Below, in pieces: positions 47,069 through 54,958 of a stretch of DNA of 64,000 bases. The notes beneath the pieces were generated by a model. It worked only from the letters and a program-made list of their open reading frames with translations, was not told where the DNA came from and searched no databases. Origin of the DNA: an uncultured Alphaproteobacteria bacterium (lineage in GTDB: Bacteria > Pseudomonadota > Alphaproteobacteria > HIMB59 > GCA-002718135); assembly GCA_902618015.1 (NCBI GenBank), contig CACMYX010000002.1:186001-250000 (forward strand), given 5' to 3'. Each line of letters opens with the position of its first letter. Positions within the stretch are counted from its first letter, which is position 1. The translations under genes and the position numbers were made by a program.

Positions 47069-47569
47069 ATGAAAATCAGTAAAAAAATAATTGATAATTT
47101 AAAAAAGGGCGGTGTAGATTTTTACTTAAGTGTTCCTTGTAAGTTATTAGCTAACATGATTGATATTCTTGAAAAAGATAATGATGTTTACTATTCGGCT
47201 GTACCACGTGAGGAAGAAGGTATGGGTATCTGTGCTGGAGCTTATTTAGGAAATAAATTCCCTTGTATAATGATGCAGAATACAGGAATAGGAAATTCAG
47301 TGAATGCAATTGTTTCTTTATTGCAATTATATCAAATGCCTGTTGTTTTTCTAATTAGTTACAGAGGTACACCAGGTGAGCCAGTAGGAGCACAAGGTGG
47401 AATGGCTAAAATAACTGAAGATATTTTACAAACTTTAAGAATACCTATGTTGCATTGTTCTTCAGAAAATGATCTTGAGAAAATTTCAACATTTAGCAAA
47501 CATGCTAAAGTTGTTGAGTCACCAGTTGCTATATTATGTGATTTCAATTTAATGAAAGATGATAAATGA
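47069..47569 (+). CDS. Sulfopyruvate decarboxylase alpha-subunit-like (TPP enzyme, Pyr domain)
   Basis: I choose the ATG at 47069 (166 residues); an upstream in-frame TTG adds 12 residues unlike the family. The protein matches the ComD/TPP-enzyme N-domain: FYLSVPCKLLANMIDIL, the cofactor-activating glutamate region VPREEEGMGICAGAYLG (46-62) and QNTGIGNSVNAIVSLLQLYQ. Together with the next gene it forms a split thiamine-diphosphate decarboxylase. Sulfopyruvate and phosphonopyruvate decarboxylases are the known split forms of this type; the linked sulfolactate-dehydrogenase-like gene favours sulfopyruvate. The pair overlaps by 4 bases. Confidence 0.8.
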   Translation: MKISKKIIDNLKKGGVDFYLSVPCKLLANMIDILEKDNDVYYSAVPREEEGMGICAGAYLGNKFPCIMMQNTGIGNSVNAIVSLLQLYQMPVVFLISYRGTPGEPVGAQGGMAKITEDILQTLRIPMLHCSSENDLEKISTFSKHAKVVESPVAILCDFNLMKDDK

Positions 47570-48135
47570 ACCGGTTTGACTTATTAAATAAAATACAAAA
47601 TATTCTTAAAGATAACTTAGTTATTTGTAATATAGGTCTTCCATCTCAAGAATTATATAAAATTAACGATCAATCAAACTTTTTTTATATGTTAGGCAGT
47701 ATGGGTTTGTCCTCTTCTATTGGTTTAGGTTTGTCATTATCTCAAAATAAAAATGTTATTAGTATAGATGGTGATGGATCTGTTTTAATGAATATGAATA
47801 CACTAGCAACAATTGGCAATAGAGCACCATCAAATTATACTTTATTAATAATTGATAATGGATCATATGGATCAACAGGAGATCAAAGGACTTTTACTGA
47901 TGAAAATACTTCTTTAAAAGATGTTGCAATAGGTGCTGGTTGTAAAAATGTAGTTGAGTGTTCTGGAGATGAAACAGCGAATGAATTATCAAAAGCTATT
48001 AATGATCAAAATAATTCCTACGTAATTATCTCTAAAATTAATTCTGGGAATGTCAAAATTGACCCAATTCCTCTCAATCCTATAACTATCAGAGATAGAT
48101 TTAGAAAGTTTATAGGTATAATTAAATACCTCTAA
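47566..48135 (+). CDS. Sulfopyruvate decarboxylase beta-subunit-like (TPP enzyme, PP domain)
   Basis: This 189-residue protein carries the diphosphate-binding motif GDGS (69-72) followed about 27 residues later by DNGSYGSTGDQRTF, the standard GDG-x(n)-N Mg/TPP site. LGSMGLSSSIGLGLSLSQ is typical of ComE and phosphonopyruvate decarboxylase C-domains. It starts within the stop of the alpha gene (ATGA). The active complex would convert a 2-oxo acid such as 3-sulfopyruvate to the aldehyde, here sulfoacetaldehyde, plus CO2. No sulfoacetaldehyde acetyltransferase (xsc) is in the window. Enzyme class is firm, substrate less so. Confidence 0.8.
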   Translation: MNRFDLLNKIQNILKDNLVICNIGLPSQELYKINDQSNFFYMLGSMGLSSSIGLGLSLSQNKNVISIDGDGSVLMNMNTLATIGNRAPSNYTLLIIDNGSYGSTGDQRTFTDENTSLKDVAIGAGCKNVVECSGDETANELSKAINDQNNSYVIISKINSGNVKIDPIPLNPITIRDRFRKFIGIIKYL

Positions 48136-48145
48136 ATAAATATTT

Positions 48146-49054
48146 ATGATCATTTGTGCAGGATCAATATTTTTAGATAATATAAGTAGGATAGATCAGT
48201 TTCCGAAAAAACCAATTAAAGTTTTATCCAAAGGTATTGATAAAAGGTTAGGTGGTTCAGCAGCAGTATCAGCATTTACTGCTAAAAAATTAGGTTGTGA
48301 TTCTAAATTTATTGGAAAATTTGGCGATGATGATGCTTCTGTTTTCTTAAAAAATGAATTTAAAAAATTTTCAATTAACATTAATAAATCTATTTCAATA
48401 AAAAAATGTAAATCCTCACAAAGTTTTGTAATTGAAGATATAAATGGTGAAAGATTACTAGCTGCTTATAATGATCCAAAGTTACTTAAATATAAGAAAA
48501 TACCAAATTTAGATTTTAGAAAAAAAGATATTTATGCAGTAGATATGAGGTGGATAAGCATAGCTAATGAAATTGCTAAAAAAACCAACAAAAATAATAT
48601 TAAATGCGTTGCCGATCTAGATAATTTTAAAAAAACATCACATATATCTCAAATTGTTAAAAATGCCTCCCACCCAATATTTTCTGAAGAGGGTTTAAAA
48701 ACATATAAACCAAATACAAATATGAAGATTGCCCTTTTTGAAATATTTGATGAAACACAAAAATTTGTAGCGGTTACATTAGGTTCCCAAGGCGTTCTTT
48801 GGATAGATAACAATTCATTGTATCACTGTAAAATTCCAAAAGTTAAAACAGTTGAAACAAATTGTGCAGGAGATGTATTTCATGGAGCTTTCGCATCTGC
48901 ATTATCTCTAAATAAATCAAATATAGAAAGTATTATTTTTGCATCTGCTGCTGCAACTTTAAAATGTATGCAAAGTGGAGGTATATATTCAATACCTACA
49001 ATTAGTTTGGTTAATAAATTTTCAAAAAAAATAAAAATTAGTAAAATTAAATGA
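48146..49054 (+). CDS. PfkB-family sugar kinase, resembling sulfofructose kinase YihV
   Basis: This 302-residue ribokinase-fold kinase has RLGGSAAVSAFTAKKLG (34-50), IGKFGDDDASVF and catalytic base D243 in the anion-hole motif NCAGDVFHGA, where cysteine replaces the first glycine of GAGD. KSSQSFVIEDINGERLL (89-105), VDMRW (132-136), FSEEGL and LKCMQSGG resemble, from memory, E. coli 6-deoxy-6-sulfofructose kinase YihV at matching positions, including K25 and R135. It lies 10 bases after the decarboxylase beta gene and overlaps the dehydrogenase gene by 4. The substrate is probably a ketose or sulfo-sugar; an aldolase is not seen here. Confidence 0.8.
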   Translation: MIICAGSIFLDNISRIDQFPKKPIKVLSKGIDKRLGGSAAVSAFTAKKLGCDSKFIGKFGDDDASVFLKNEFKKFSININKSISIKKCKSSQSFVIEDINGERLLAAYNDPKLLKYKKIPNLDFRKKDIYAVDMRWISIANEIAKKTNKNNIKCVADLDNFKKTSHISQIVKNASHPIFSEEGLKTYKPNTNMKIALFEIFDETQKFVAVTLGSQGVLWIDNNSLYHCKIPKVKTVETNCAGDVFHGAFASALSLNKSNIESIIFASAAATLKCMQSGGIYSIPTISLVNKFSKKIKISKIK

Positions 49055-49986
49055 TAAATATTTTAATTACTGAATTTATAGATCCGGAAGCATTAAAAAT
49101 CTTAAGTAAAGATTTTAATGTGATCTATAAAAAAGATATTTGGGAAAATTCTGATTATTTAAAAAAAGAAATTAATAAATTTGAAGGAATAATTGTAAGA
49201 AATAAAACAAATTTAAATCAATCTATTTTAGAGAAGGCAGAAAATTTAAAGTATATTGGTAGACTGGGTGTAGGTCTAGATAATATTGACACTGAATACT
49301 GTAAAAAAAATAATATATTTGTTCAACCAGCTACTGGGATGAATGCTGACTCTGTAGCAGAATATGTAATAAGCTCTTCCCTTAGCCTATTAAAGAAAAC
49401 AAAGTTAATAAATGCAAAAACACAAAATGGACAATGGCCTAGAACGTCAATTGCTACGAACGAGTTAAAGGGAAAAATTTTAGGTCTAATAGGATTTGGT
49501 GATATAGCAAAAAAAGTTTTAAAACTTATAAATGCTTTTGAAGTTACTACTATTTCATTTGACCCTTTTATAACTTCTCAAGAAATGGAAGAACACAATG
49601 TTAAAAAAGTAACTTTTGAAAATATTCTTTCTTTAGCTGATATAATTTCTATACATGTACCATTAAATAATGAAACGAAATATTTATTTGATAAAAAAAC
49701 ATTTCAAAAAATGAATAATAAACCAATTATTATTAATTCTTCTAGAGGAGGAATTATAAATGAAACAGACATACTTGAAGCGTATAAGAATAATTATATT
49801 TCAGGATTTGCGTTAGATGTTTATGAACATGAACCAGTAAACAAAATATTTTTAAAAAATATTACAAACGATATGAATTGTATTCTATCACCACATATTG
49901 CAGGAGTTACAGAAGAATCTAATACAAGAGTAAGTGAGTTTATTATGAATAAAACAAACGAATTTTTTTCTAATTTTAAATTTTAA
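49051..49986 (+). CDS. D-2-hydroxyacid dehydrogenase, SlcC ((S)-sulfolactate dehydrogenase)-like
   Basis: This 311-residue member of the D-isomer-specific 2-hydroxyacid dehydrogenases has NAD motif GLIGFGDIAKKV (145-156) and catalytic R232, E261 and H282 (SSRGG, HEP, SPHIAG). The substrate domain has FEGIIVRNKT, YIGRLGVGLDNID (68-80) and PATGMNADSVAEYV plus NGQWPR, wording I associate with SlcC-type sulfolactate dehydrogenases. Next to sulfopyruvate-decarboxylase-like subunits, oxidation of sulfolactate to sulfopyruvate is the simplest role. Alternatives are phosphoglycerate or hydroxypyruvate/glyoxylate dehydrogenase. It converges on the Gfo/Idh gene with an 11-base overlap. Confidence 0.8.
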   Translation: MINILITEFIDPEALKILSKDFNVIYKKDIWENSDYLKKEINKFEGIIVRNKTNLNQSILEKAENLKYIGRLGVGLDNIDTEYCKKNNIFVQPATGMNADSVAEYVISSSLSLLKKTKLINAKTQNGQWPRTSIATNELKGKILGLIGFGDIAKKVLKLINAFEVTTISFDPFITSQEMEEHNVKKVTFENILSLADIISIHVPLNNETKYLFDKKTFQKMNNKPIIINSSRGGIINETDILEAYKNNYISGFALDVYEHEPVNKIFLKNITNDMNCILSPHIAGVTEESNTRVSEFIMNKTNEFFSNFKF

Positions 49987-51076
49987 ATTCATCCATTTTA
50001 ACAATTCTATTTTCTTTTATAGAAATTTCGGCAGCTTCACCAATAGCAACTGCTTGTAAACCATCATTTAGACTTACAGCAGCTGGTTTAGAATTTTTAA
50101 TAGAATCAAGAAATGAAATATGCTCATAATATGTAGAGCCATGATGATTTCCTACTTTTAAAATCTCTTCATCAACTTCCACGAGCTCATTAAGAGTTTT
50201 TCCATTTTCAAAATTTCTTCCTCGATATCCAATCCTTAATTCAGATGAGTTTTTGCCTGAACTAGCTGAAGGTACAGCAGTTTCAATTTTACCGATATCT
50301 CCAACCGCACATAACTCCTCTTGATTTGTTGAGTTTTCAGCAAACATACAGAGATCAAGCAAAGCTCTAACTCCATTTTGAAAATCAACAATTACATAGG
50401 CATTATCAAGAATATCAGGAGTTTTATTGTTATATTTTTCGTTTAAATGATTAACATCTTGATTGCCACTTGCATAAACTTGTTTCGCTTCACTATTCAC
50501 AATTAACCTCATTAGATCAAAAAAATGACAGCATTTTTCAACTAATGTGCCTCCAGTATTTTCCGCAAATCTATTCCAATTATTCACCTTAACTAAAAAA
50601 GGAAATCGGTGTTCTCTAATTGATAACATTTTTAAATTACCAATTGTTTTATTATGAATTTCATCAATCATTCTTTTTACGGGTGGCATATATCTATATT
50701 CCATTGCGGTCCAAATTAAACCTGGATAATTTTTAGTCAAATCTCTAAATTCGATACAATCTTTAATTGTTGTACATAACGGCTTTTCTACTAAGATATG
50801 TTTCTTTGTTTTAATTACATCTTTTAGTACATCTATATGAGTAAAATTAGGAGTAGAGATTATGTACCCATCAACAAGATCAGCTTGTATCATTTCATTA
50901 TAGTTTGTAAAACATGGAACTTTTTTATTAAGTAATGATAAAGATTGATTAATTGATTCATCATGTGGATCACTTAAAGCAACAATTTCTGCTTCATCAA
51001 TTATATTAACATTTCTGATATGTTCACGACCCATTGATCCAGCACCTATTATCCCATATTTAAAACTTTTGCTCAT
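49976..51076 (-). CDS. Gfo/Idh/MocA-family oxidoreductase
   Basis: This 366-residue NAD(P)-dependent oxidoreductase has the N-terminal Rossmann motif GIIGAGSMG (8-16), the cofactor-site EKP (97-99 in ILVEKPLCTT), and a C-terminal substrate domain with GGTLVEKCCHFFDLMRLIV, whose H-x2-D pair is a usual catalytic region. Relatives include inositol 2-dehydrogenase and sugar or uronate oxidoreductases. It overlaps the upstream fucose-isomerase-like gene by 4 bases, so the two act together, probably oxidising a cyclic sugar or its lactone. Confidence 0.88.
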   Translation of the reverse strand: MSKSFKYGIIGAGSMGREHIRNVNIIDEAEIVALSDPHDESINQSLSLLNKKVPCFTNYNEMIQADLVDGYIISTPNFTHIDVLKDVIKTKKHILVEKPLCTTIKDCIEFRDLTKNYPGLIWTAMEYRYMPPVKRMIDEIHNKTIGNLKMLSIREHRFPFLVKVNNWNRFAENTGGTLVEKCCHFFDLMRLIVNSEAKQVYASGNQDVNHLNEKYNNKTPDILDNAYVIVDFQNGVRALLDLCMFAENSTNQEELCAVGDIGKIETAVPSASSGKNSSELRIGYRGRNFENGKTLNELVEVDEEILKVGNHHGSTYYEHISFLDSIKNSKPAAVSLNDGLQAVAIGEAAEISIKENRIVKMDEFKI

Positions 51077-52440
51077 ACTGTGTATATTGGAATTTTCATT
51101 TGATTACCTAGATTAACAATTTCGTTATAATAGTCACCATAAGTAAAAGCAACGTGATGCTCAAGTCCACCTTTAAACATTTTTTCTATTTTATTTTTTG
51201 TATTTTTGCCAAAACTTACTACACCTGAAGTTCCAGCAAATGAATTTTTCCTATTGATCACTTTTCCCTTAAGTACAAAAAATTTTAATTTGCTTGCTGA
51301 TTTTGAAACTCTGAATATTGTTATATCTCCTGGTTTAAAAGCAAAATTATGAAGTAGTGGTTTTTTTCTATTAGAATGTATATCCGCTTTTGCATTACCT
51401 TTTTTAGACATACTAAGAGGCGCTAACCCACAATGCCAAAAAACAACAGAATTATCTTTTTCATCTATATCGACAATATCCACTAGTAAAGAAGGTTGAT
51501 TGTTTAATTGGTTTAGTATGTTGCAACTTATTCCTCCTAAAACATCTGCTTCGCAAGCACTGCTAATTTTTTTTTCATTCATCATAGCCATAGGACCACA
51601 AGAAGCACAACCAAATTCTGTAAACATTTCTGGCCAACATCTAACTGCAAATGCTTGAACATCGTGTTTTGTGTGAAGTGTATTTAATCCATGGTATATT
51701 GAAATACTTTTTTTTAATTCATGTTGATTTAATTTTTTTGAATTCTTCAAATTTTTCTCAATTTTAATTTGTGTTGAATTTAAAACTGACTTTTTAATTT
51801 TTTTAGCTTCTGAGAATAGTTCATTTAATTTTATTTTTTTAATATCAAAATTTAATTTTTTCCTAATTTCTAATAATGAATAATCACACGTATCAAAACC
51901 TTCAGGTCTTTCACCAACAAGTCCAATGTTTTGTTTCTTTATATCTATTTTTTTATAACTTTTTTTTCTAATCTGTTTCCATTCAATTATTTTATTGCTA
52001 TAAATTTTTTTATTAATAAATTTTTTAATTCTTTTTTCTACGTCTTTATGATTATTATATAATATGAATTCAGCATTAATATTATTTTTAATTAATGAGT
52101 GCATTCCTAAATTTAATCCACATACTGAATTAAGTCTTAATCTCTTTCCTGTTCGTGGCTCTGGAAAGGCAATAATACACAAAGGTTTATTTATCTTTCT
52201 AGCAAAATGTAATAAAAATTTTGCATCTGTAAATGTAGTTTGAAAAATTATAATTTTTTTAAAATTATTATCTTTAAAATATTTAAATGCTCTATCTGAT
52301 AATTCATTATTGGTAATTAAATAATCAATTCCTTTTATTTCAGTAAATATATTTCGTAAAACTTTTTTACCTTCTAAAAACTTAGATATTGCAAAAGGTA
52401 CATCAAAAGTTTCTCGTGCTAATCCTAGGTATCCAATCAT
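51073..52440 (-). CDS. L-fucose/arabinose-isomerase-fold protein
   Basis: This 455-residue protein is shorter than FucI (about 590) and fits the L-fucose isomerase-like group. The C-terminal half has the metal-site candidates E297 (CEADVLGG), an aspartate at 321-325 (VDIVDID) and H428/H429 (GGLEHHVAFTYGDY). AVRCWPEMFTEFGCASCGPMA is typical of the substrate region. It may isomerise an aldose to a ketose. Some sulfoquinovose isomerases are, as I recall, of this fold, which is notable next to the YihV-like kinase. It is the first gene of the minus unit, divergent from the alpha-glucoside-type binding protein (167 bases). Confidence 0.75.
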   Translation of the reverse strand: MIGYLGLARETFDVPFAISKFLEGKKVLRNIFTEIKGIDYLITNNELSDRAFKYFKDNNFKKIIIFQTTFTDAKFLLHFARKINKPLCIIAFPEPRTGKRLRLNSVCGLNLGMHSLIKNNINAEFILYNNHKDVEKRIKKFINKKIYSNKIIEWKQIRKKSYKKIDIKKQNIGLVGERPEGFDTCDYSLLEIRKKLNFDIKKIKLNELFSEAKKIKKSVLNSTQIKIEKNLKNSKKLNQHELKKSISIYHGLNTLHTKHDVQAFAVRCWPEMFTEFGCASCGPMAMMNEKKISSACEADVLGGISCNILNQLNNQPSLLVDIVDIDEKDNSVVFWHCGLAPLSMSKKGNAKADIHSNRKKPLLHNFAFKPGDITIFRVSKSASKLKFFVLKGKVINRKNSFAGTSGVVSFGKNTKNKIEKMFKGGLEHHVAFTYGDYYNEIVNLGNQMKIPIYTV

Positions 52441-52607
52441 TATTATTTTAACTATATTTAATAATTTTCTCCCAAACCATGAAAATAAAAAAATTCAAAG
52501 ACTAATTATACAAATAACCACTATTTTTCTTATAAATTACATTAATTTTTTTTGAATTCGTATGGGTTCGTGTTATCAATATTATATTAAATTTAATTGG
52601 AGGAATT

Positions 52608-53858
52608 ATGAAAAGAATATTGGCTATTTTTCTTTTTGTTACTTCAGCTTCATTTACTGTAAATTCAGCAGAATTGAAGTTCATATGTTATCAAGATATT
52701 AATGAATGTGATACTATTGCAGACATGGCTAAGTCATGGGAAGCATCAACTGGTCATACATTAAATATTGAAACAGTTGGATATGAAGTAATAAGAGAAC
52801 AACTAGAAAATCAATTAGAATCAGGTGCTGCACCAGATTTAGCTAGAGTAACAAATTTAGGAGGATTAAATAAATTCTATTTAGACCTAAAACCTTATGT
52901 TGACTCTTCATATTGGGAAGCAAATTATGGTGCAACACTTCCTTGGTACAGAAAACCTTCAGGTGATGATGGTATTTACGGTTGGCAAACTCAATTAACT
53001 GTTACAGGGCCTTACGTAAATGTTACAATGTTTGAAGATGCAGGCGTTGATATGCCTGAAGAAGGTGCTACATGGGACGACTGGGCTGAAGCCTTAAGAC
53101 AAGTAAAATCGGAACTTGGTTTAACAGCAGGTCTTGCATTAGATCGAACTGCACATAGATGGGCTGGACCAGCTTTTTCTTATGGAGCAAAGTTTCACGA
53201 AAATGGAACACCAATTTTAGTTGATGAAGGATTTAGAAAATTTTCTGAGGTATTTGTTGGATGGCATGAAGAAGGATTAATGCCTGCTGAAGGTTGGCCT
53301 GCAGGTGCAGGTACTTCTTACAGAAATGCCGCTCCTTTATTCCTAGATGGAACAGTTGCAATGCACATGTCGGGTTCATGGATGCTAGGAAACTATGACA
53401 CTAACATCACAGATTTTGAGTGGAAGGTAGTACCTATTCCTTGTGGTCCAGGTGGATGTGGAGCAATGCCAGGTGGATCAGGTATAGTTGCATTTAAATC
53501 AACACAACATCCAGAGGCTGCAGCATCATTTATCGATTTTATGTCACAAACAGAAAATGCTGAAAAATTTGCTGCTTCTACAAGTAACATTACTGCTCAC
53601 CAAGGTTTACAAAAATCTGGTATAGATTATACGGGTGTTAGTCCTAATGTTGCTGAAGGTCTTGCAATTTTTGCAGCAAATGCAGGAAAAGCAGCAGATA
53701 CAACCCCTCAAGCTTATTGGTTCCAAGGTTATAATAAAAACTTTGCAATATATGGGATTGTTCCTGACTATATCACTAAAGCAATTACAGGAGAGATGAC
53801 TCTTGATGAAGCTTTGGAAGCGATTGATGCAGATGTAGCTGCAAAGATTGCTGAATAA
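52608..53858 (+). CDS. Periplasmic sugar-binding protein, alpha-glucoside type (AglE-like)
   Basis: This 416-residue SBP_bac_1 protein has a signal peptide (MKRILAIFLFVTSASFTVNSA) and a strong Shine-Dalgarno (GGAGGA, 52599-52604). The mature part has ICYQDINECDTIADMAKSWE, APDLARVTNLGG, AMHMSGSWMLGNY and a C-terminal FAASTSNITAHQG. It is the first gene of a five-gene transport and hydrolysis unit ending in a GH31 glycosidase, which implies an alpha-linked di- or oligosaccharide or glycoside as ligand. A hairpin separates it from the permeases. Confidence 0.9.
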   Translation: MKRILAIFLFVTSASFTVNSAELKFICYQDINECDTIADMAKSWEASTGHTLNIETVGYEVIREQLENQLESGAAPDLARVTNLGGLNKFYLDLKPYVDSSYWEANYGATLPWYRKPSGDDGIYGWQTQLTVTGPYVNVTMFEDAGVDMPEEGATWDDWAEALRQVKSELGLTAGLALDRTAHRWAGPAFSYGAKFHENGTPILVDEGFRKFSEVFVGWHEEGLMPAEGWPAGAGTSYRNAAPLFLDGTVAMHMSGSWMLGNYDTNITDFEWKVVPIPCGPGGCGAMPGGSGIVAFKSTQHPEAAASFIDFMSQTENAEKFAASTSNITAHQGLQKSGIDYTGVSPNVAEGLAIFAANAGKAADTTPQAYWFQGYNKNFAIYGIVPDYITKAITGEMTLDEALEAIDADVAAKIAE

Positions 53859-53868
53859 ATTTTAATTC

Positions 53869-53893
53869 TAAGGCCGATTTAAAATCGGCCTTA
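53869..53893 (+). terminator. Hairpin between binding-protein and permease genes
   Basis: TAAGGCCGAT (53869-53878) pairs with ATCGGCCTTA (53884-53893) across TTAAA; the core GGCCGAT stem is G/C-rich for this genome. No T tract follows, and the next ATG is 10 bases downstream. It is therefore more likely a processing or stabilising element than a full terminator. Confidence 0.7.
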
Positions 53894-53902
53894 GTTAAAT
53901 TA

Positions 53903-54958
53903 ATGTCTGAAAACATATTAAATTTTAACTACTGGTATTTTGTAATATTTATTTATTTGTTTATTGGATTTTTACTATCCAAAGGGGTCATTGGTAATAT
54001 TTCTAGACTCATGTCTGTTATTGGATGGCCAATAGAATTAGCACAAAGACTAAGTGGTACAAAAAGTTTACCATACTTGTTTTTATTTCCTAACATATTA
54101 ATTTTTGGTCTTTTTACTTTTTTACCACTTTTTATGAATTTTGGATTTTCGGTAACCGATGGAGAAAGTATAAACTTTTCTTCAAGAGATTACTCTGGCT
54201 CAGATAATTTATCTAGAATAATTTTAGAAACACAAATTGATACCGGTATTGAAAATATGGAGGATGATAAGTTTAAAGCTTCAATAGCAGATACATTCAT
54301 ATTTGTCTTATTTCAAGTTCCTATAATGATCGTGGTAGCATTAATAACAGCAGTTGTTCTCAATAGAGAAATAGTAGGAAGAGCTTTTTGGCGAGCCGTA
54401 TACTTTTATCCAGTCATGCTTAGCCCAGTCGTAGTTGCTTTTCTTTGGACTTTAATTCTAAAAAGACAAGGATTATTGTCTCAAACTTTAATGGAATGGA
54501 ATTGGATTGACCAACCTATTCAATGGTTAACAGATCCTTCATGGACAATGTTTTGGTCAGTATTTATTTATACTTGGGCTCACTTAGGATTTTATATGTT
54601 AATTTTATTAGCTGGCTTACAATCAATTCCAAAAGATTTATATGAAGCTGCAGAAATGGATGGAACATCAGATCAGAGGGCATTTTGGAGAATTACCCTT
54701 CCTCTTTTAATGCCTATTCTTTTAGTTGTTACAGTTTTATCTTTAATAAAAGCTTTTCAGGCTTTCGAAGAATTATTTGCATTACAAGTTGGCTGGATTT
54801 CATTAGTTTCATACATTTTTGAAACAGCTGGTTTAAGAGGTCAGAAAACGACTTTTGGATTAGGTATTGCTGCCATGGCATCTTTACTAGTTGCTTTATT
54901 GTTAATTCTTTTATCATTACTACAATTTTATTTGACCAGAAGGCAGGTTAAACTTTGA
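53903..54958 (+). CDS. ABC sugar importer permease 1, AglF-like
   Basis: This 351-residue permease has an extra N-terminal hydrophobic segment (about residues 8-28) before the usual first helix (SLPYLFLFPNILIFGLFTFL). A periplasmic loop of about 70 residues follows and then the channel helices, with the EAA region YEAAEMDGTSDQRAFWRITLP. This layout matches alpha-glucoside AglF proteins. It ends in a 4-base TTGA overlap with permease 2. Confidence 0.9.
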   Translation: MSENILNFNYWYFVIFIYLFIGFLLSKGVIGNISRLMSVIGWPIELAQRLSGTKSLPYLFLFPNILIFGLFTFLPLFMNFGFSVTDGESINFSSRDYSGSDNLSRIILETQIDTGIENMEDDKFKASIADTFIFVLFQVPIMIVVALITAVVLNREIVGRAFWRAVYFYPVMLSPVVVAFLWTLILKRQGLLSQTLMEWNWIDQPIQWLTDPSWTMFWSVFIYTWAHLGFYMLILLAGLQSIPKDLYEAAEMDGTSDQRAFWRITLPLLMPILLVVTVLSLIKAFQAFEELFALQVGWISLVSYIFETAGLRGQKTTFGLGIAAMASLLVALLLILLSLLQFYLTRRQVKL

